DNA of 64,000 bases from Catenuloplanes indicus. GTDB lineage: Bacteria > Actinomycetota > Actinomycetes > Mycobacteriales > Micromonosporaceae. The stretch covers positions 8,786,501 to 8,850,500 of the forward strand of contig NZ_JAUSUZ010000001.1 of the NCBI RefSeq assembly GCF_030813715.1. Reading direction: 5' to 3'. Positions 7,357-16,426 of this stretch are shown here, in pieces. How positions within the stretch are numbered: position 1 is the first letter of the stretch; every line of letters begins with the position of its first letter. The notes beneath the pieces are model-generated. The model was not told the origin of the DNA, ran no database searches, and saw only the letters and a program-made list of their open reading frames with translations. Position numbers and translations under genes: made by a program.

Positions 7357-8382
7357 ATGCCCACCACCGCCAACGCGTTCGCGGCCCTGGAGCGCGACGG
7401 GAAGCTCACACCGTGGAGCTACCAACAGCGCGACGCCCGGCCGCACGACGTGCGCATCGACGTGCTGTACTGCGGGGTCTGCCACACCGACGTGCACCAG
7501 ATCGGGCCGTGGGGCCGGCACTTCCCGGTCGTCCCGGGGCACGAGACGGTCGGCCGGGTGGTCGAGATCGGCGCGGCGGTGACCACGCACGCCGTGGGCG
7601 ACCTGGTCGCGGTCGGCCCGGTCGTCGACTCGTGCCGCGAGTGCCCGCCGTGCCTGGCCGGCGACGAGACGCTGTGCCTGACCATCGCCACGTCCGCCTA
7701 CGGCGCCGAGGACCGGCACGGCGACGGCGTGACCCGCGGCGGGTTCGCCGACCGGATCATCGTGGACGAGCACTTCGTCTACCGGCTGCCGGATGGGCTG
7801 GACCCCGCGGCGGCCGCGCCGCTGCTCTGCGCGGGCAGCACGGTCTTCGCGCCGCTGCGGCACTGGGGTGCCGGCCCGGGCACGACCGTCGGCATCGTCG
7901 GCATCGGCGGGCTCGGGCACCTCGGCGTGAAGTTCGCCCGGGCGCTCGGCGCACACGTGGTCGCGTTCACCACCACGGCCGCGAAGGCCGCGGACGCGCG
8001 GCGGCTGGGCGCGCACGAGGTGGTGCTGGCCGGTGACGCCGCGCAGCCGGTGAACCGCCTCGACCTGATCATCGACACCGTGCCCGCGGTGCACCCGATG
8101 ACGCCGCTGGTGCAGGCGCTGCGGACGGACGGCACGCTGGTCACCGTGGGCCTGCCGGACACGCTCGACGTGGCGACGTTCGCGATGGCGGTCGGCCGCA
8201 AGTCGATCGCCGGGGCGGGCGCGGGCGGCACCCGGGTCACGCGCGAGATGCTGGAGTTCGCCGCCGCGCACGACATCACGGCGGACATCGAGCTGCTCGG
8301 CACCGGCGACCTCAACACCGCGCTGGCGCGCGTGGCGGCGAACGACGTGAAGTACCGCTTCGTGATCGACCTCAAGCGGTGA
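7357..8382 (+). CDS. Zinc-dependent alcohol dehydrogenase (CAD/YahK-like, NAD(P)-dependent)
   Basis: 341 residues of the medium-chain dehydrogenase family. Catalytic zinc ligands are Cys42 (GVCHTD), His62 and Glu63 (PGHE). The structural zinc site is complete with Cys93, 96, 99 and 107. The Rossmann motif GIGGLGHLGV lies near residue 180. It should interconvert primary alcohols and aldehydes, in the YahK/CAD-like subgroup. A strong AAGGAGG precedes the ATG. Control by the divergent TetR is supported by the palindromes between them. Confidence 0.93.
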   Translation: MPTTANAFAALERDGKLTPWSYQQRDARPHDVRIDVLYCGVCHTDVHQIGPWGRHFPVVPGHETVGRVVEIGAAVTTHAVGDLVAVGPVVDSCRECPPCLAGDETLCLTIATSAYGAEDRHGDGVTRGGFADRIIVDEHFVYRLPDGLDPAAAAPLLCAGSTVFAPLRHWGAGPGTTVGIVGIGGLGHLGVKFARALGAHVVAFTTTAAKAADARRLGAHEVVLAGDAAQPVNRLDLIIDTVPAVHPMTPLVQALRTDGTLVTVGLPDTLDVATFAMAVGRKSIAGAGAGGTRVTREMLEFAAAHDITADIELLGTGDLNTALARVAANDVKYRFVIDLKR

Positions 8383-8387
8383 GCCCC

Positions 8388-8418
8388 GGCCGCGCCCGGC
8401 GATCGGCCGGGCGCGGCC
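8388..8418. terminator. Bidirectional hairpin terminator
   Basis: A perfect 13-bp stem GGCCGCGCCCGGC / GCCGGGCGCGGCC with a 5-base loop, between the convergent stops at 8382 and 8429. Confidence 0.75.
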
Positions 8419-8428
8419 GCGGTGCCCC

Positions 8429-9769
8429 TCAGCGGTCCCGGATCGCCGCCACGTCACCGGCGAACAGCCCGCCCGGGTCCACGTCGCGGCGGACCCGCTC
8501 CACCCGGGCGCGGGCCGCCTCGTCGTAGGTGCGCTGCGGCTGTCCGAAGTGGTCGGCGAACGTCGGCGCGGTGAACCCGGTGGCGTACGGCGCGAGCGCG
8601 GCCCGGACCGCCGCCAGGTCCGCCTCGGTCCGCTCACCGGGCAGCCCGCACGCCCAGTACAGCAGCGGCGCCCCGACCCGCTGGAACGCGCCACCGTCCG
8701 GCGCCGGCTCCGCGAACGCGCCGCCCAGCTGCCGCAGTTCGACCGACAGCAGCTCGCTCCGCCCGGCCGCGTCCAGCAGCGCCGCCCACCCGGCCTCGGG
8801 AAGCGACCGCAGCAGCAGCGTGTCGGACCGGAACGGGATCGGCTCCGCCGGGTCCATGTGGGTCAGCGGCAGCGTCTCCGGCCCGGCCGGCGCCCACGTG
8901 CTGAACTCCGGCTCCGGCAGCGCCGCCAGCATCTCCGCCGTGACCTTCTCCGCGCGCTCCACGTCCGCCGGGGTCTCCGCGGCGACCGCGCCGTCCAGCA
9001 CCAGGATGCGCCGCCCGGCCAGCGCCGGCGGCACGGTCGGCAGCGGCGGCACGTTCAGCAGCCGCAGCGACGTGGTCACCTCCCGCGGCGCGGTCTCCGC
9101 CCAGCGCTGCCACGCCGGCCCGGCCGTCGCCGCGCCGGCCGCGTCCCACACGGCCATGCCGGTGACCACCCGATGCATCGGTACGAGCGCCACCTCCACC
9201 TCGACCACCACGCCGAACCCGCCGCCTCCGCCGCGCAGCGCCCAGAACAGGTCCGGATGCGCGGCGGCGCTCGCCACGACGACCTCTCCCGCGGCCGTGA
9301 CCAGCGTGATCGACCGGACCAGGTTCGCGGCGACGCCGAACCGGCGCCCGTAGAAGCTGATCCCGCCGTTGAGCAGGTAGCCGACCGCGCCGACCGTGGC
9401 CGACGAGCCGTGCGCCGCGGTCAGCCCGTGCGCGACCGCCGCCGGCAGCACGTCACTCCAGCGCTTCCCGGCCGGGATGCGGGCCGTGCGGGCCACCGGG
9501 TCCACCCGGACCGGCGCGTCGATCAGCGGGCGGAGCAGCAGCGCGCCGGCCACCGGCGCCGCACGGCCCATCCCGTGCCCGGTCGTGTGCACCCGCAGCG
9601 GCAGACCGGCCCGGCGCGCGGTGGCGACCGCCCGGACCACGTCGCCGACCGAGCGGGCGGTGAACGCACCGGCCGGATCGACCGGCGCGGCGAGCTGGAA
9701 GGCGGCGCACGCGGCCGCGTACTCGTCGGTGCCGGGCGGGCTGAACGGTGTCAGATCAGTCGGATGCAT
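8429..9769 (-). CDS. FAD-binding oxidoreductase, BBE-like (FAD_binding_4)
   Basis: 446 residues. An FAD_binding_4 domain (ARSVGDVVRAVATARRAGLPLRVHTTGHGMG, with the His that can carry 8-alpha-histidyl FAD) is followed by GYLLNGGISFYGRRFG and a C-terminal berberine-bridge segment (PTFADHFGQPQRTYDEAARARVERVRRDVDPGGLF). The second flavin-anchoring Cys of bicovalent enzymes is not seen. Start ATG at 9769. The divergent AfsR-type regulator starts 70 bases away, so the pair is likely functionally linked. The substrate is unknown. Confidence 0.9.
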   Translation of the reverse strand: MHPTDLTPFSPPGTDEYAAACAAFQLAAPVDPAGAFTARSVGDVVRAVATARRAGLPLRVHTTGHGMGRAAPVAGALLLRPLIDAPVRVDPVARTARIPAGKRWSDVLPAAVAHGLTAAHGSSATVGAVGYLLNGGISFYGRRFGVAANLVRSITLVTAAGEVVVASAAAHPDLFWALRGGGGGFGVVVEVEVALVPMHRVVTGMAVWDAAGAATAGPAWQRWAETAPREVTTSLRLLNVPPLPTVPPALAGRRILVLDGAVAAETPADVERAEKVTAEMLAALPEPEFSTWAPAGPETLPLTHMDPAEPIPFRSDTLLLRSLPEAGWAALLDAAGRSELLSVELRQLGGAFAEPAPDGGAFQRVGAPLLYWACGLPGERTEADLAAVRAALAPYATGFTAPTFADHFGQPQRTYDEAARARVERVRRDVDPGGLFAGDVAAIRDR

Positions 9770-9839
9770 GCCGGTACCGTCCCGCGGCGTCACTACAGCC
9801 GGCTTGCAAACGGCATACAGCACCGGATTACATGGGCGC

Positions 9840-12515
9840 GTGCGACGCTACGCGGTGCTCGGCCCCACCGAGGTCCTCGACGGCGACCGCCCGGTCCACC
9901 TCGGCGGTCCGCTGCCCCGGCGGCTGCTCACCGCGCTGATCGCGGCCGAGGGCGCCGCCGTCCCCGACGACCGGCTCAGCGAGGCGGTCTGGCCCGGCCG
10001 CCCTCCCGGCCGGGCCGCCACGCTGCAGGTCTACGTGTCCCGGCTGCGCCGCGCGCTCGGCGACGGCGTGCTCGTGCGCACCGGCGGCGGGTACGCGCTC
10101 GCCGTCCCTCCCGGCGCCACCGACGCCGGCCGGTTCCGGCAGCTGGCCGCGGACGGCCGGGCGCTCGCGGCGGCGGACCGCCCGGCCCAGGCCCGGGAGG
10201 TGTTCGAGGAGGCGCTGCTGCTGTGGCGCGGCGAACCGTACGCGGACCTGCCCGGCGCCGCCGCCCGGGAGCCGCTGATCGCGCTGCGCGAGGCGGTCCT
10301 GGAGGAGAGCGCCGAGGCCGGGCTGGCCGCCGGCCAGCACGCCCGGGCCGTCGCCGAGCTGGAGGCGCTGACCCGCGCCGAACCGTACCGGGAACGCCGC
10401 TGGGCGCTGTTCGCGCTCGCGCTCTACCGCTCCGGCCGGCAGGCCGACGCGCTCGACGCGATGCGCCGCATGCGCGAGCTGCTCGCCGACGAGCTCGGCG
10501 TCGACCCCGGCCCGGAGCTGCGACGGCTGGAACGCCGGATCCTCAGCCAGGACCCGGAGTTGACCGGGGCACCGGGCCGGCCCGCCCGGCCGCTGTCGTC
10601 GTTCGTGGGCCGGGACGCCGACCTGCGCCTGCTGGACAAGCTCGCCTCCGGTCATCGCCTGGTCACGGTCGCCGGCCCGGCCGGCGTCGGCAAGACCCGC
10701 CTGATCATCGAGTACGCCGCCGGCGTCACCGGCGAGGCCTGGCTGGCCCGGCTGGCCGACGTCACCGACCCGGCGCTGATCACGTCCGCGATCGCGGCTG
10801 CGACCGGCGTCACCGGAACGGTCAGCGACCCGCTGGACCGCGTCGCCCGCGCGCTCGCCGGCCGGGACGGGCTGCTGCTGCTGGACAACTGCGAGCACCT
10901 GCCCGGCGCGGTCGCCGAGGTCGCGCTGGCGCTGCTCGCCCGGGCACCCGGCCTGCGCGTGCTGGCCACCTCGCGGGCCCCGCTCGGCGTGGACGGCGAG
11001 CAGATCCTGCCGCTCGGCCCGCTGGCCGTCGACGACGCGGTCGCGCTGCTCGGCGACCGGATCCGCGCCGTCCGGCCGGCCTGGGCCGCGCGCGGGCCGG
11101 ACGAGCCGGACGTGCGCCGGCTCGCCACCGCGCTGGACGGCATCCCGCTCGCGCTGGAACTCGCGGCGGCCCGCGCGCGCACGCTCAGCCTCCGCGAGTT
11201 GATCGAGCACCTAGGCGACCGGTTCGCGCTGCTCGGCCACATCCCGCGCGGCCTGCCGAACCCGCACGCGACGCTGCAGGCCGCGATCGCCTGGAGCGTC
11301 GACCTACTCGCCCCGGTGGAACGCGAACGGCTGCTGCGGCTGTGGCCGTTCGAGGGCGGGCTGCCGCTCACCGCGGCCGCCGCGGTCTGGTCGGCCGCGC
11401 CGCTCGCCGCCGTGGAGACGCTCGACGCACTGGTCGGCCAGTCGGTCGTCACCGCCGACCCGAGCGGGCCACCGGCCCGGTACCTGCTGCTGGAGACGGT
11501 CCGCGCGTTCTGCCGCGCGGCCGACCCCGACCCGGCCGCCAGCCGGGAGAACCATGCCGCCTGGGTACGGGACCTGGTCGCCACGGCGTCGGCGGATCTG
11601 CTCGGCGCGCGGTCCGCCGAGGCGATGCGCGTGCTGCACCGCGAGCTGCCGAACATCCGCGCGGCGATCGCGCACGACCTGGACCGGGCGCCCGAGGCCG
11701 CACTGCGTACCGGCGCGGCCCTGATGTGGTTCTGGATCCGCGGCGGTCTGGTCGACGAGGGCCGGGACGTGCTGTCCGGTGCGCTCCGGGCCGCGGCCGG
11801 TGCACCGGCCGCGGACGTCCACCGGGCGCGCGCCGCACTCGCCGGACTGATCGCGGTCAGCGGCGAGATGGGCACGGCCCGCGCCATGCTGGTGGACACG
11901 GCCGCGCGGCTGGGGGCCGGCGGCGACGAACGCCTGCTCGGCGAGGTCCGCTACTACGAGTCGATGGCGCACCTGTGGGACGGCGATCCGGCGAGCGCGC
12001 TGGAGGCCGCGACCGAGGCGCACCGGCTGGCCGTGGAGACCGGCACCGAATGGCTCATCCCGTCCGCGGCGGCGGTCCGCGGCGCCGCGCTGATCGGGTC
12101 CGGCCGGGTGACGGACGGCCGGCGGCAGCTGCGGGCGGCCGCGGAGGGCGCGGTCCACGTCGGCCAGTTCTGGACCGCGGCGCTCAGCGACCTCATGCTC
12201 GCCCAGACGCTGGACGGCCGCCCGGCGGAGGCGCTGTCGCTGCTGCGCAGCGCGGTGCGCACGTTCCGCCGCGAGGACGACCTGAACAGCGTGCTGGCCG
12301 TGCTCGAGCACGCCGCGGTGGTGCTGGACGCGCTCGGCGACACCGGCCGGGCCGCACTGCTGCGGGCCGCGGTGCATCACCACCTGACCCGGTTCGGGGT
12401 CCGGGCCGGCCGCACCTACATCGGCACGGTCACACCGGCCGGACCCGGCCCGGCCGCACCACCGGCCGATCCACCGTCGCTGAGCGAGGCGATCGCGGCG
12501 CTGGAGTCAGAGTGA
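9840..12515 (+). CDS. AfsR/SARP-family regulator with NB-ARC and TPR-like domains
   Basis: 891 residues. Order: winged-helix OmpR-type DNA-binding domain (1-85), bacterial transcriptional activation domain (about 90-235), NTPase with Walker A VAGPAGVGKT near residue 277 and Walker B-like LLLLDNCEH, then a helical repeat region. This matches BTAD-AAA regulators of secondary metabolism, which activate when ATP and ligand signals converge. GTG start at 9840. It is divergent from an FAD oxidoreductase and no polyketide or peptide synthetase is near, so its target may be that single enzyme. Confidence 0.93.
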   Translation: MRRYAVLGPTEVLDGDRPVHLGGPLPRRLLTALIAAEGAAVPDDRLSEAVWPGRPPGRAATLQVYVSRLRRALGDGVLVRTGGGYALAVPPGATDAGRFRQLAADGRALAAADRPAQAREVFEEALLLWRGEPYADLPGAAAREPLIALREAVLEESAEAGLAAGQHARAVAELEALTRAEPYRERRWALFALALYRSGRQADALDAMRRMRELLADELGVDPGPELRRLERRILSQDPELTGAPGRPARPLSSFVGRDADLRLLDKLASGHRLVTVAGPAGVGKTRLIIEYAAGVTGEAWLARLADVTDPALITSAIAAATGVTGTVSDPLDRVARALAGRDGLLLLDNCEHLPGAVAEVALALLARAPGLRVLATSRAPLGVDGEQILPLGPLAVDDAVALLGDRIRAVRPAWAARGPDEPDVRRLATALDGIPLALELAAARARTLSLRELIEHLGDRFALLGHIPRGLPNPHATLQAAIAWSVDLLAPVERERLLRLWPFEGGLPLTAAAAVWSAAPLAAVETLDALVGQSVVTADPSGPPARYLLLETVRAFCRAADPDPAASRENHAAWVRDLVATASADLLGARSAEAMRVLHRELPNIRAAIAHDLDRAPEAALRTGAALMWFWIRGGLVDEGRDVLSGALRAAAGAPAADVHRARAALAGLIAVSGEMGTARAMLVDTAARLGAGGDERLLGEVRYYESMAHLWDGDPASALEAATEAHRLAVETGTEWLIPSAAAVRGAALIGSGRVTDGRRQLRAAAEGAVHVGQFWTAALSDLMLAQTLDGRPAEALSLLRSAVRTFRREDDLNSVLAVLEHAAVVLDALGDTGRAALLRAAVHHHLTRFGVRAGRTYIGTVTPAGPGPAAPPADPPSLSEAIAALESE

Positions 12516-12977
12516 CGCGAGCACGGCCGGATCGGTGCAGCCCCGCGCGTACCCCCGGATGCGTTTGTTGATGTCCCTGGTCAGCAGCCAGACGCCGATC
12601 CGGTCGGCGACCGGGCGGAGCCAGACCGGGCGGCAGCGGAAGCTGTACCGCCAGGTCGCCACCGTGTGACCGGGCGTGCCCGCCGGTGCGAACCGCCAGC
12701 CACCGGCGAACATCTCGAAGAACCACGGCCCGCGCACCATCTTCATGCCCACGTTCGTCGGCGGCGCGAACGACACGTACTCGCTGACCATGCTCAGCCC
12801 GTGCCGGGACCGGGTGAACGTGCGCACGCCCTTGCCCGGCCGGGCCGCGCCGTCCATCAGGTACTGCCGGCGCACGAACGGATCCCACCGGTACCGCACC
12901 GGCGCCACCGTCTGCGACACCGCAAAGGCCACCTCCGGCGGTACGGGTACGGTGATGCTCGACTCGACCACGGGCAC
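12507..12977 (-). CDS. SRPBCC (polyketide cyclase/START-like) protein
   Basis: 156 residues. The START/Bet v1-like pattern is present: a first beta strand VVESSITVPVPPEVAFAVSQTVAPVRYRWDPFV, the KMVRGPWFFEMFAGGWRF core, and a long C-terminal helix (DINKRIRGYARG). Such proteins bind hydrophobic ligands or lipids. GTG start at 12977 (an in-frame GTG at 12971 is also possible). Its end overlaps the AfsR-type gene by 9 bases, tail to tail. Confidence 0.82.
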   Translation of the reverse strand: MPVVESSITVPVPPEVAFAVSQTVAPVRYRWDPFVRRQYLMDGAARPGKGVRTFTRSRHGLSMVSEYVSFAPPTNVGMKMVRGPWFFEMFAGGWRFAPAGTPGHTVATWRYSFRCRPVWLRPVADRIGVWLLTRDINKRIRGYARGCTDPAVLASL

Positions 12978-13001
12978 CCGCCCATTATCCGGTACAGGCG
13001 C

Positions 13002-13007
13002 TAAGGT
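13002..13007 (+). promoter_or_regulatory. Leaderless -10 element TAAGGT
   Basis: TAAGGT ends 6 bases before the ATG at 13014 with no Shine-Dalgarno in between, as in other leaderless genes of this window. Confidence 0.5.
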
Positions 13008-13013
13008 CGCGGC

Positions 13014-13496
13014 ATGCCGGAGCTGATCCCGCCCACGACCGCGCTGCACGCCGAGTGGCTGGCCGCGCATCGCGAGTGGGGACCGGGCACGCACGAGGAC
13101 GGCTTCGGGCTGCTGCCGATGGACCGGCCGGAGACGCCCGCCGGGTTCGCCGCCTGGATCGCCCGGCTGGCGGCCACACCGGACTGCACGTACCGGTGGA
13201 TCGTCGACGGCACCGAGGTGGTGGGGGGCATCGCGCTGCGCCACGCGCTGTCCGGCGCCGCCGCGTCGATGGGCCACATCGGGTACGGGATCCGGCCGTC
13301 CGCGCGCCGGCGCGGGCTCGGCGGCTGGGCGCTGGAGCGGATGCTCGCGCACGCCCGGGAACTCGGCCTCGACCGGGTGCTGCTGGTCTGCCTGGTGGAC
13401 AACGTGGCCTCCGCCCGCCTGATCGAACGCCACGGCGGCGTCCTCGACGGCGCGCCCGATGTCGTCCGGCGGTACTGGATTAGGTTGGCGGCATGA
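13014..13496 (+). CDS. GNAT-family N-acetyltransferase
   Basis: 160 residues. The acetyl-CoA binding motif A is clear (GYGIRPSARRRGLGGWALERML, with the R-x-x-G-x-G loop at RRRGLG), followed by the beta5/alpha4 region LVCLVDNVASARLIERHGG. It resembles the RimJ/RimL-like branch, which acetylates amino groups. The ATG follows a leaderless -10, and the gene overlaps the next by ATGA, so the two are co-transcribed. Confidence 0.92.
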   Translation: MPELIPPTTALHAEWLAAHREWGPGTHEDGFGLLPMDRPETPAGFAAWIARLAATPDCTYRWIVDGTEVVGGIALRHALSGAAASMGHIGYGIRPSARRRGLGGWALERMLAHARELGLDRVLLVCLVDNVASARLIERHGGVLDGAPDVVRRYWIRLAA

Positions 13497-14275
13497 TCGT
13501 CAAGGGTGAGCGGTGGGAGACGGCCGAGGAGATCGGTGCGGCGCGGCGGCGGTTCGAGGCGGCGATCCCGGGCTACCGGCCGCCGATGGCGCACGCGATC
13601 ATGCTGCCCGGCGGGGACTTCGCGCGGGTCAACATCGGTGAGGGCCCGTTGCCCGCGGTCATCCTGGCGACGCTGCTCGGCCACCGCGGCGGCAACGCGT
13701 CCTACCCGCTGGACGCGGCCACGCTCGACCGCGCGCTGACCATGCTGGCCCCGGCCGAGGCGTGCACCACGCTGCAGCACCCGAACCTCGGCGTCTGGCG
13801 CTGGCTGCGCGGCTCGGACGGTCTGACCGCGGTCTTCGTCTCGTCGCTGGCGGAGCCGGGCGAGCCGGCCGCGTCGGCCGACCCGGCGGTCAGCGCGCTG
13901 GTCGCCCGCCTGCTGGCCGGGCGGGTCGAGAACCCGGACGGCACCACCACGCTCTGGCGCCCGGTCGGCCCGGCCGAACTCGACCTGATCGCTCAGTCAG
14001 GCTACGCCGCGTTCCCGCCCCGGCTGCCGGACCAGCCCATCTTCTACCCGGTCCTGAACGAGGCCTACGCCGCGCGGATCGCCACCGAGTGGAACGTGGA
14101 CGCCTCCGGCTCCGGCCACGTCACCCGGTTCCGGGTGACCACCGGCTTCGCCCGCCGCTACCCGAGCCGCCAGGCCGGCGGCCGGCAGATCGCCGAGCTG
14201 TGGATCCCGGCCGAGGACCTGCCCGAGCTGAACGCCCACATCGTGGGCCCGATCGAGGTGGTTTCGTCGTTCTGA
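13493..14275 (+). CDS. Hypothetical protein, possible two-domain architecture
   Basis: 260 residues. Residues 1-125 form one region (MIVKGERWETAEEIGAARRR, then PPMAHAIMLPGGDFARVNIG); residues about 135-260 carry the conserved block LWRPVGPAELDLIAQSGY, FPPRLPDQPIFYPVLNEAYA and ELWIPAEDLPELN. The second block resembles actinobacterial proteins often labelled 'ADP-ribosylation/crystallin J1', but I do not see ADP-ribosylglycohydrolase metal motifs, so that name is doubtful. It is translationally coupled (ATGA) to the GNAT enzyme, suggesting a shared process. Confidence 0.75.
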   Translation: MIVKGERWETAEEIGAARRRFEAAIPGYRPPMAHAIMLPGGDFARVNIGEGPLPAVILATLLGHRGGNASYPLDAATLDRALTMLAPAEACTTLQHPNLGVWRWLRGSDGLTAVFVSSLAEPGEPAASADPAVSALVARLLAGRVENPDGTTTLWRPVGPAELDLIAQSGYAAFPPRLPDQPIFYPVLNEAYAARIATEWNVDASGSGHVTRFRVTTGFARRYPSRQAGGRQIAELWIPAEDLPELNAHIVGPIEVVSSF

Positions 14276-14366
14276 CGCCGCTGATCACCGACGCGAGCGC
14301 GGTCGGCGAGCTGAGTGAGAGCTCACGGGCGTCCTGCCGCGTGCCAGTCGGGTCACCGACGTCGCG

Positions 14367-14870
14367 TCAGAGGCGGTCGGGACGGATGACGATGGTGCTC
14401 ACCGTGCCGTTGCCCCAGATGGTGGTGTTGAGGAGCACCCGCTGATCGAGGGAGATCATGGCGAACTCGGGCACGTAGCGATCGGTGAAGTGCGCGCCGA
14501 AGTAGCCGCGAAGCGCCTCCGATCCGCCGGCTGCCAGATCCCACGTCCGCGCGAGCCTGACCCGCGCCCAGCCGTACTCGCCGTCGACCGCACCGGGATC
14601 TCGGTAATCCACGCCGACCAGGAATTCGCCGCCCGCGTCGAACAGGCCGAACTCGGTGGCCATCCGCCACCAGTCCTCGTTGACCCGCGCCGGCATGTCG
14701 GGGGCGTCGACGTCGACCGGATCGGAGTCGAAACGTCCGTGCTCCGGCAGGCAGCTGGCGGCGCCGCGCAGGGGCGGTAGCGGCCCCCGCAACTTTTCCA
14801 TGATCCGCTCAAGGAACTCCAGGCCGGCGAGGGCCAGATCGGCCGCGACTGCGGCATCGGTCTTCGACAC
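14367..14870 (-). CDS. Hypothetical protein
   Basis: About 167 residues from the GTG at 14870; an alternative GTG at 14921 would add 17. The N-terminus is helical (AVAADLALAGLEFLERIMEKL) and the C-terminal half is mixed (RVNEDWWRMATEFGLFDAGGEFLVGVDYRDP, then LNTTIWGNGTVSTIVIRPDRL). No transmembrane segment, signal or known motif is evident. It is convergent with the preceding gene pair. Third-position GC supports coding on this strand, but the start is uncertain. Confidence 0.65.
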   Translation of the reverse strand: MSKTDAAVAADLALAGLEFLERIMEKLRGPLPPLRGAASCLPEHGRFDSDPVDVDAPDMPARVNEDWWRMATEFGLFDAGGEFLVGVDYRDPGAVDGEYGWARVRLARTWDLAAGGSEALRGYFGAHFTDRYVPEFAMISLDQRVLLNTTIWGNGTVSTIVIRPDRL

Positions 14871-15053
14871 CCGCGCACGATAGCCGCGGTCGGTGCCCGG
14901 CGGAAACGGTTTTGCCAGCACCGGCCGTCCCCGCCGTCGGCCCGTCGCCCGTCCCGCCGGAGATCATCGGGGGCGCACGGGCGGATCACAGCTGGCGCAA
15001 AGGGTCCGGGCGCTGAATGAACGGGTCATGAATCCGAACTTAAGGATCGACCC

Positions 15054-15656
15054 GTGCAGCAGCTGCTCGTCATCGCGGTGGACCTGGTCGCCATCGGTGT
15101 CCTGGTCTTCGCCGTCTACTTCCCCCGCCACCACCGCCGGGACCTGGTCGCCGCGTTCCTCGGCGTCAACATCGGCGTGCTGGCCGTCTCGCTCGTGCTC
15201 GCCTCGTCCACGGTCGGTGTCGGGCTCGGCCTCGGGCTGTTCGGCGTACTGTCGATCATCCGGCTGCGGTCGGACGAGATCGCCCAGCACGAGGTCGCGT
15301 ACTACTTCGCGGCGCTCGCGCTGGGCCTGCTCGCGGGGTTGAGCGGCACGGTCACGCCGCTGACCGCCGGGCTGATGGCGCTGGTCGTGGCCGCGCTGGT
15401 GGCCGGTGACCACCCGGCGCTGTTCCGCCGGCACCGCGCCCAGACGCTGCGGCTGGACAGCGCGCACACCGACGAGGCCGCGCTCACCGCGCACCTGGAG
15501 ATCCTGCTCGGCGCGCGGGTGCTGAACGTGTCGATCAAGAACGTCGACCTGGTCAACGACACCACGCTCGCGGAGGTCCGCTACCTGGTGTCGCCGCGCC
15601 GCGCCCGGGTCGCCGACCGCGGACCGGCCCTGGAACGGATCGAGGCCGGGCGGTGA
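15054..15656 (+). CDS. DUF4956 membrane protein
   Basis: 200 residues. Four hydrophobic segments fill residues 3-125 (LLVIAVDLVAIGVLVF, LVAAFLGVNIGVLAVSLVLA, and two more), with the family hallmark FGVLSIIRLRSDEIAQHEVAYYFAALALGL between them. A cytosolic C-terminal domain of about 70 residues follows. DUF4956 proteins have no proven function but are regularly found next to VTC-type polyphosphate polymerases. GTG start with AAGGA upstream. First gene of a five-gene operon, overlapping the next by GTGA. Confidence 0.88.
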   Translation: MQQLLVIAVDLVAIGVLVFAVYFPRHHRRDLVAAFLGVNIGVLAVSLVLASSTVGVGLGLGLFGVLSIIRLRSDEIAQHEVAYYFAALALGLLAGLSGTVTPLTAGLMALVVAALVAGDHPALFRRHRAQTLRLDSAHTDEAALTAHLEILLGARVLNVSIKNVDLVNDTTLAEVRYLVSPRRARVADRGPALERIEAGR

Positions 15657-16426
15657 GGCCGATCACGCTGGACGAGCTGGTCGCGCGCGCCGCGCTGCTG
15701 CACCGGGTCGACCGCAAGTACGTGCTCGCCGGCGCGGACCTGAGCGCGTTCCTCGACCGGCTCGGCGACGACACCCGGGTGCTGGAGATCGACGGCCGCC
15801 GCACGTTCCGCTACCGCTCCGACTACCTGGACACGCCCGCGCTGACCGCCTATCTCGGTGCGGCACACCGCCGGCGCCGCAGATTCAAGATCAGATTCCG
15901 CCGGTACGAGGAGAGCGGCGCCCGGTTCATCGAGGTGAAGACGCGCGGGCGCCGGGGCGGCACGGTCAAGGAACGCATGCCGCACGACGACGCCGCGCTC
16001 ACCCCGGACGGCCTCGCCTACGTCGTCCGGACGCTCGGCGCGGCCGGTATCGCCGCCGCCGGACTGTCCCTGACACCGGCACTGACCAGCCGGTACCGCC
16101 GCACCACGCTCTTCCTGCCGGGCTGCGGCGCACGGGTGACCGTCGACGAGGACCTGTGCTGGGAGCTGCCGGACGGCACCGCACGCCGGGTCCCGGACCG
16201 GTTCGTGGTCGAGACCAAGTCCACCGGTGGTGCCTCCGAGGCCGACCGGGTGCTCTGGTCGCTCGGCCGCCGGCCGTGCCCGATCTCCAAGTACGCCACC
16301 GGCCTGGCCGCGCTCCGGCCCGGCCTGCCCGCCAACCGCTGGCGGCCGGTCCTGCGCCGGCTCGCCCCCGTACCCACCGCAGACCACCACCACCTGACCG
16401 TCCCGCTGAAAGGCAGCCGAGCATGA
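15653..16426 (+). CDS. VTC-domain polyphosphate polymerase-like protein
   Basis: 257 residues, a CYTH-fold tunnel enzyme of the VTC family. Basic and acidic tunnel residues are in the expected order: RVDRKYVL, FRYRSDYLDT, RRFKIRFRRYEES, IEVKTRGRRGGTVKERM, SRYRRTTLF, VTVDEDL, VVETKST and PISKYATG. Yeast Vtc4 makes polyphosphate from ATP at a membrane; bacterial relatives are presumed to polymerise a phosphate-containing product on the inner face. No membrane segment of its own, so the upstream DUF4956 protein may supply the channel. Overlaps both neighbours by 4 bases. Confidence 0.88.
   Translation: MRPITLDELVARAALLHRVDRKYVLAGADLSAFLDRLGDDTRVLEIDGRRTFRYRSDYLDTPALTAYLGAAHRRRRRFKIRFRRYEESGARFIEVKTRGRRGGTVKERMPHDDAALTPDGLAYVVRTLGAAGIAAAGLSLTPALTSRYRRTTLFLPGCGARVTVDEDLCWELPDGTARRVPDRFVVETKSTGGASEADRVLWSLGRRPCPISKYATGLAALRPGLPANRWRPVLRRLAPVPTADHHHLTVPLKGSRA

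Noticed and set aside
8549-12571. A 1,340-codon open frame spanning two genes
   Set aside because: It is the GC-rich shadow of the oxidoreductase and the AfsR-type gene, composed almost only of Arg, Gly, Ala and Pro, with no domain.
8429-14275. Secondary-metabolite gene cluster around the AfsR-type regulator
   Set aside because: No polyketide, peptide, terpene or RiPP core gene is present; the neighbours are single, mostly unrelated genes.
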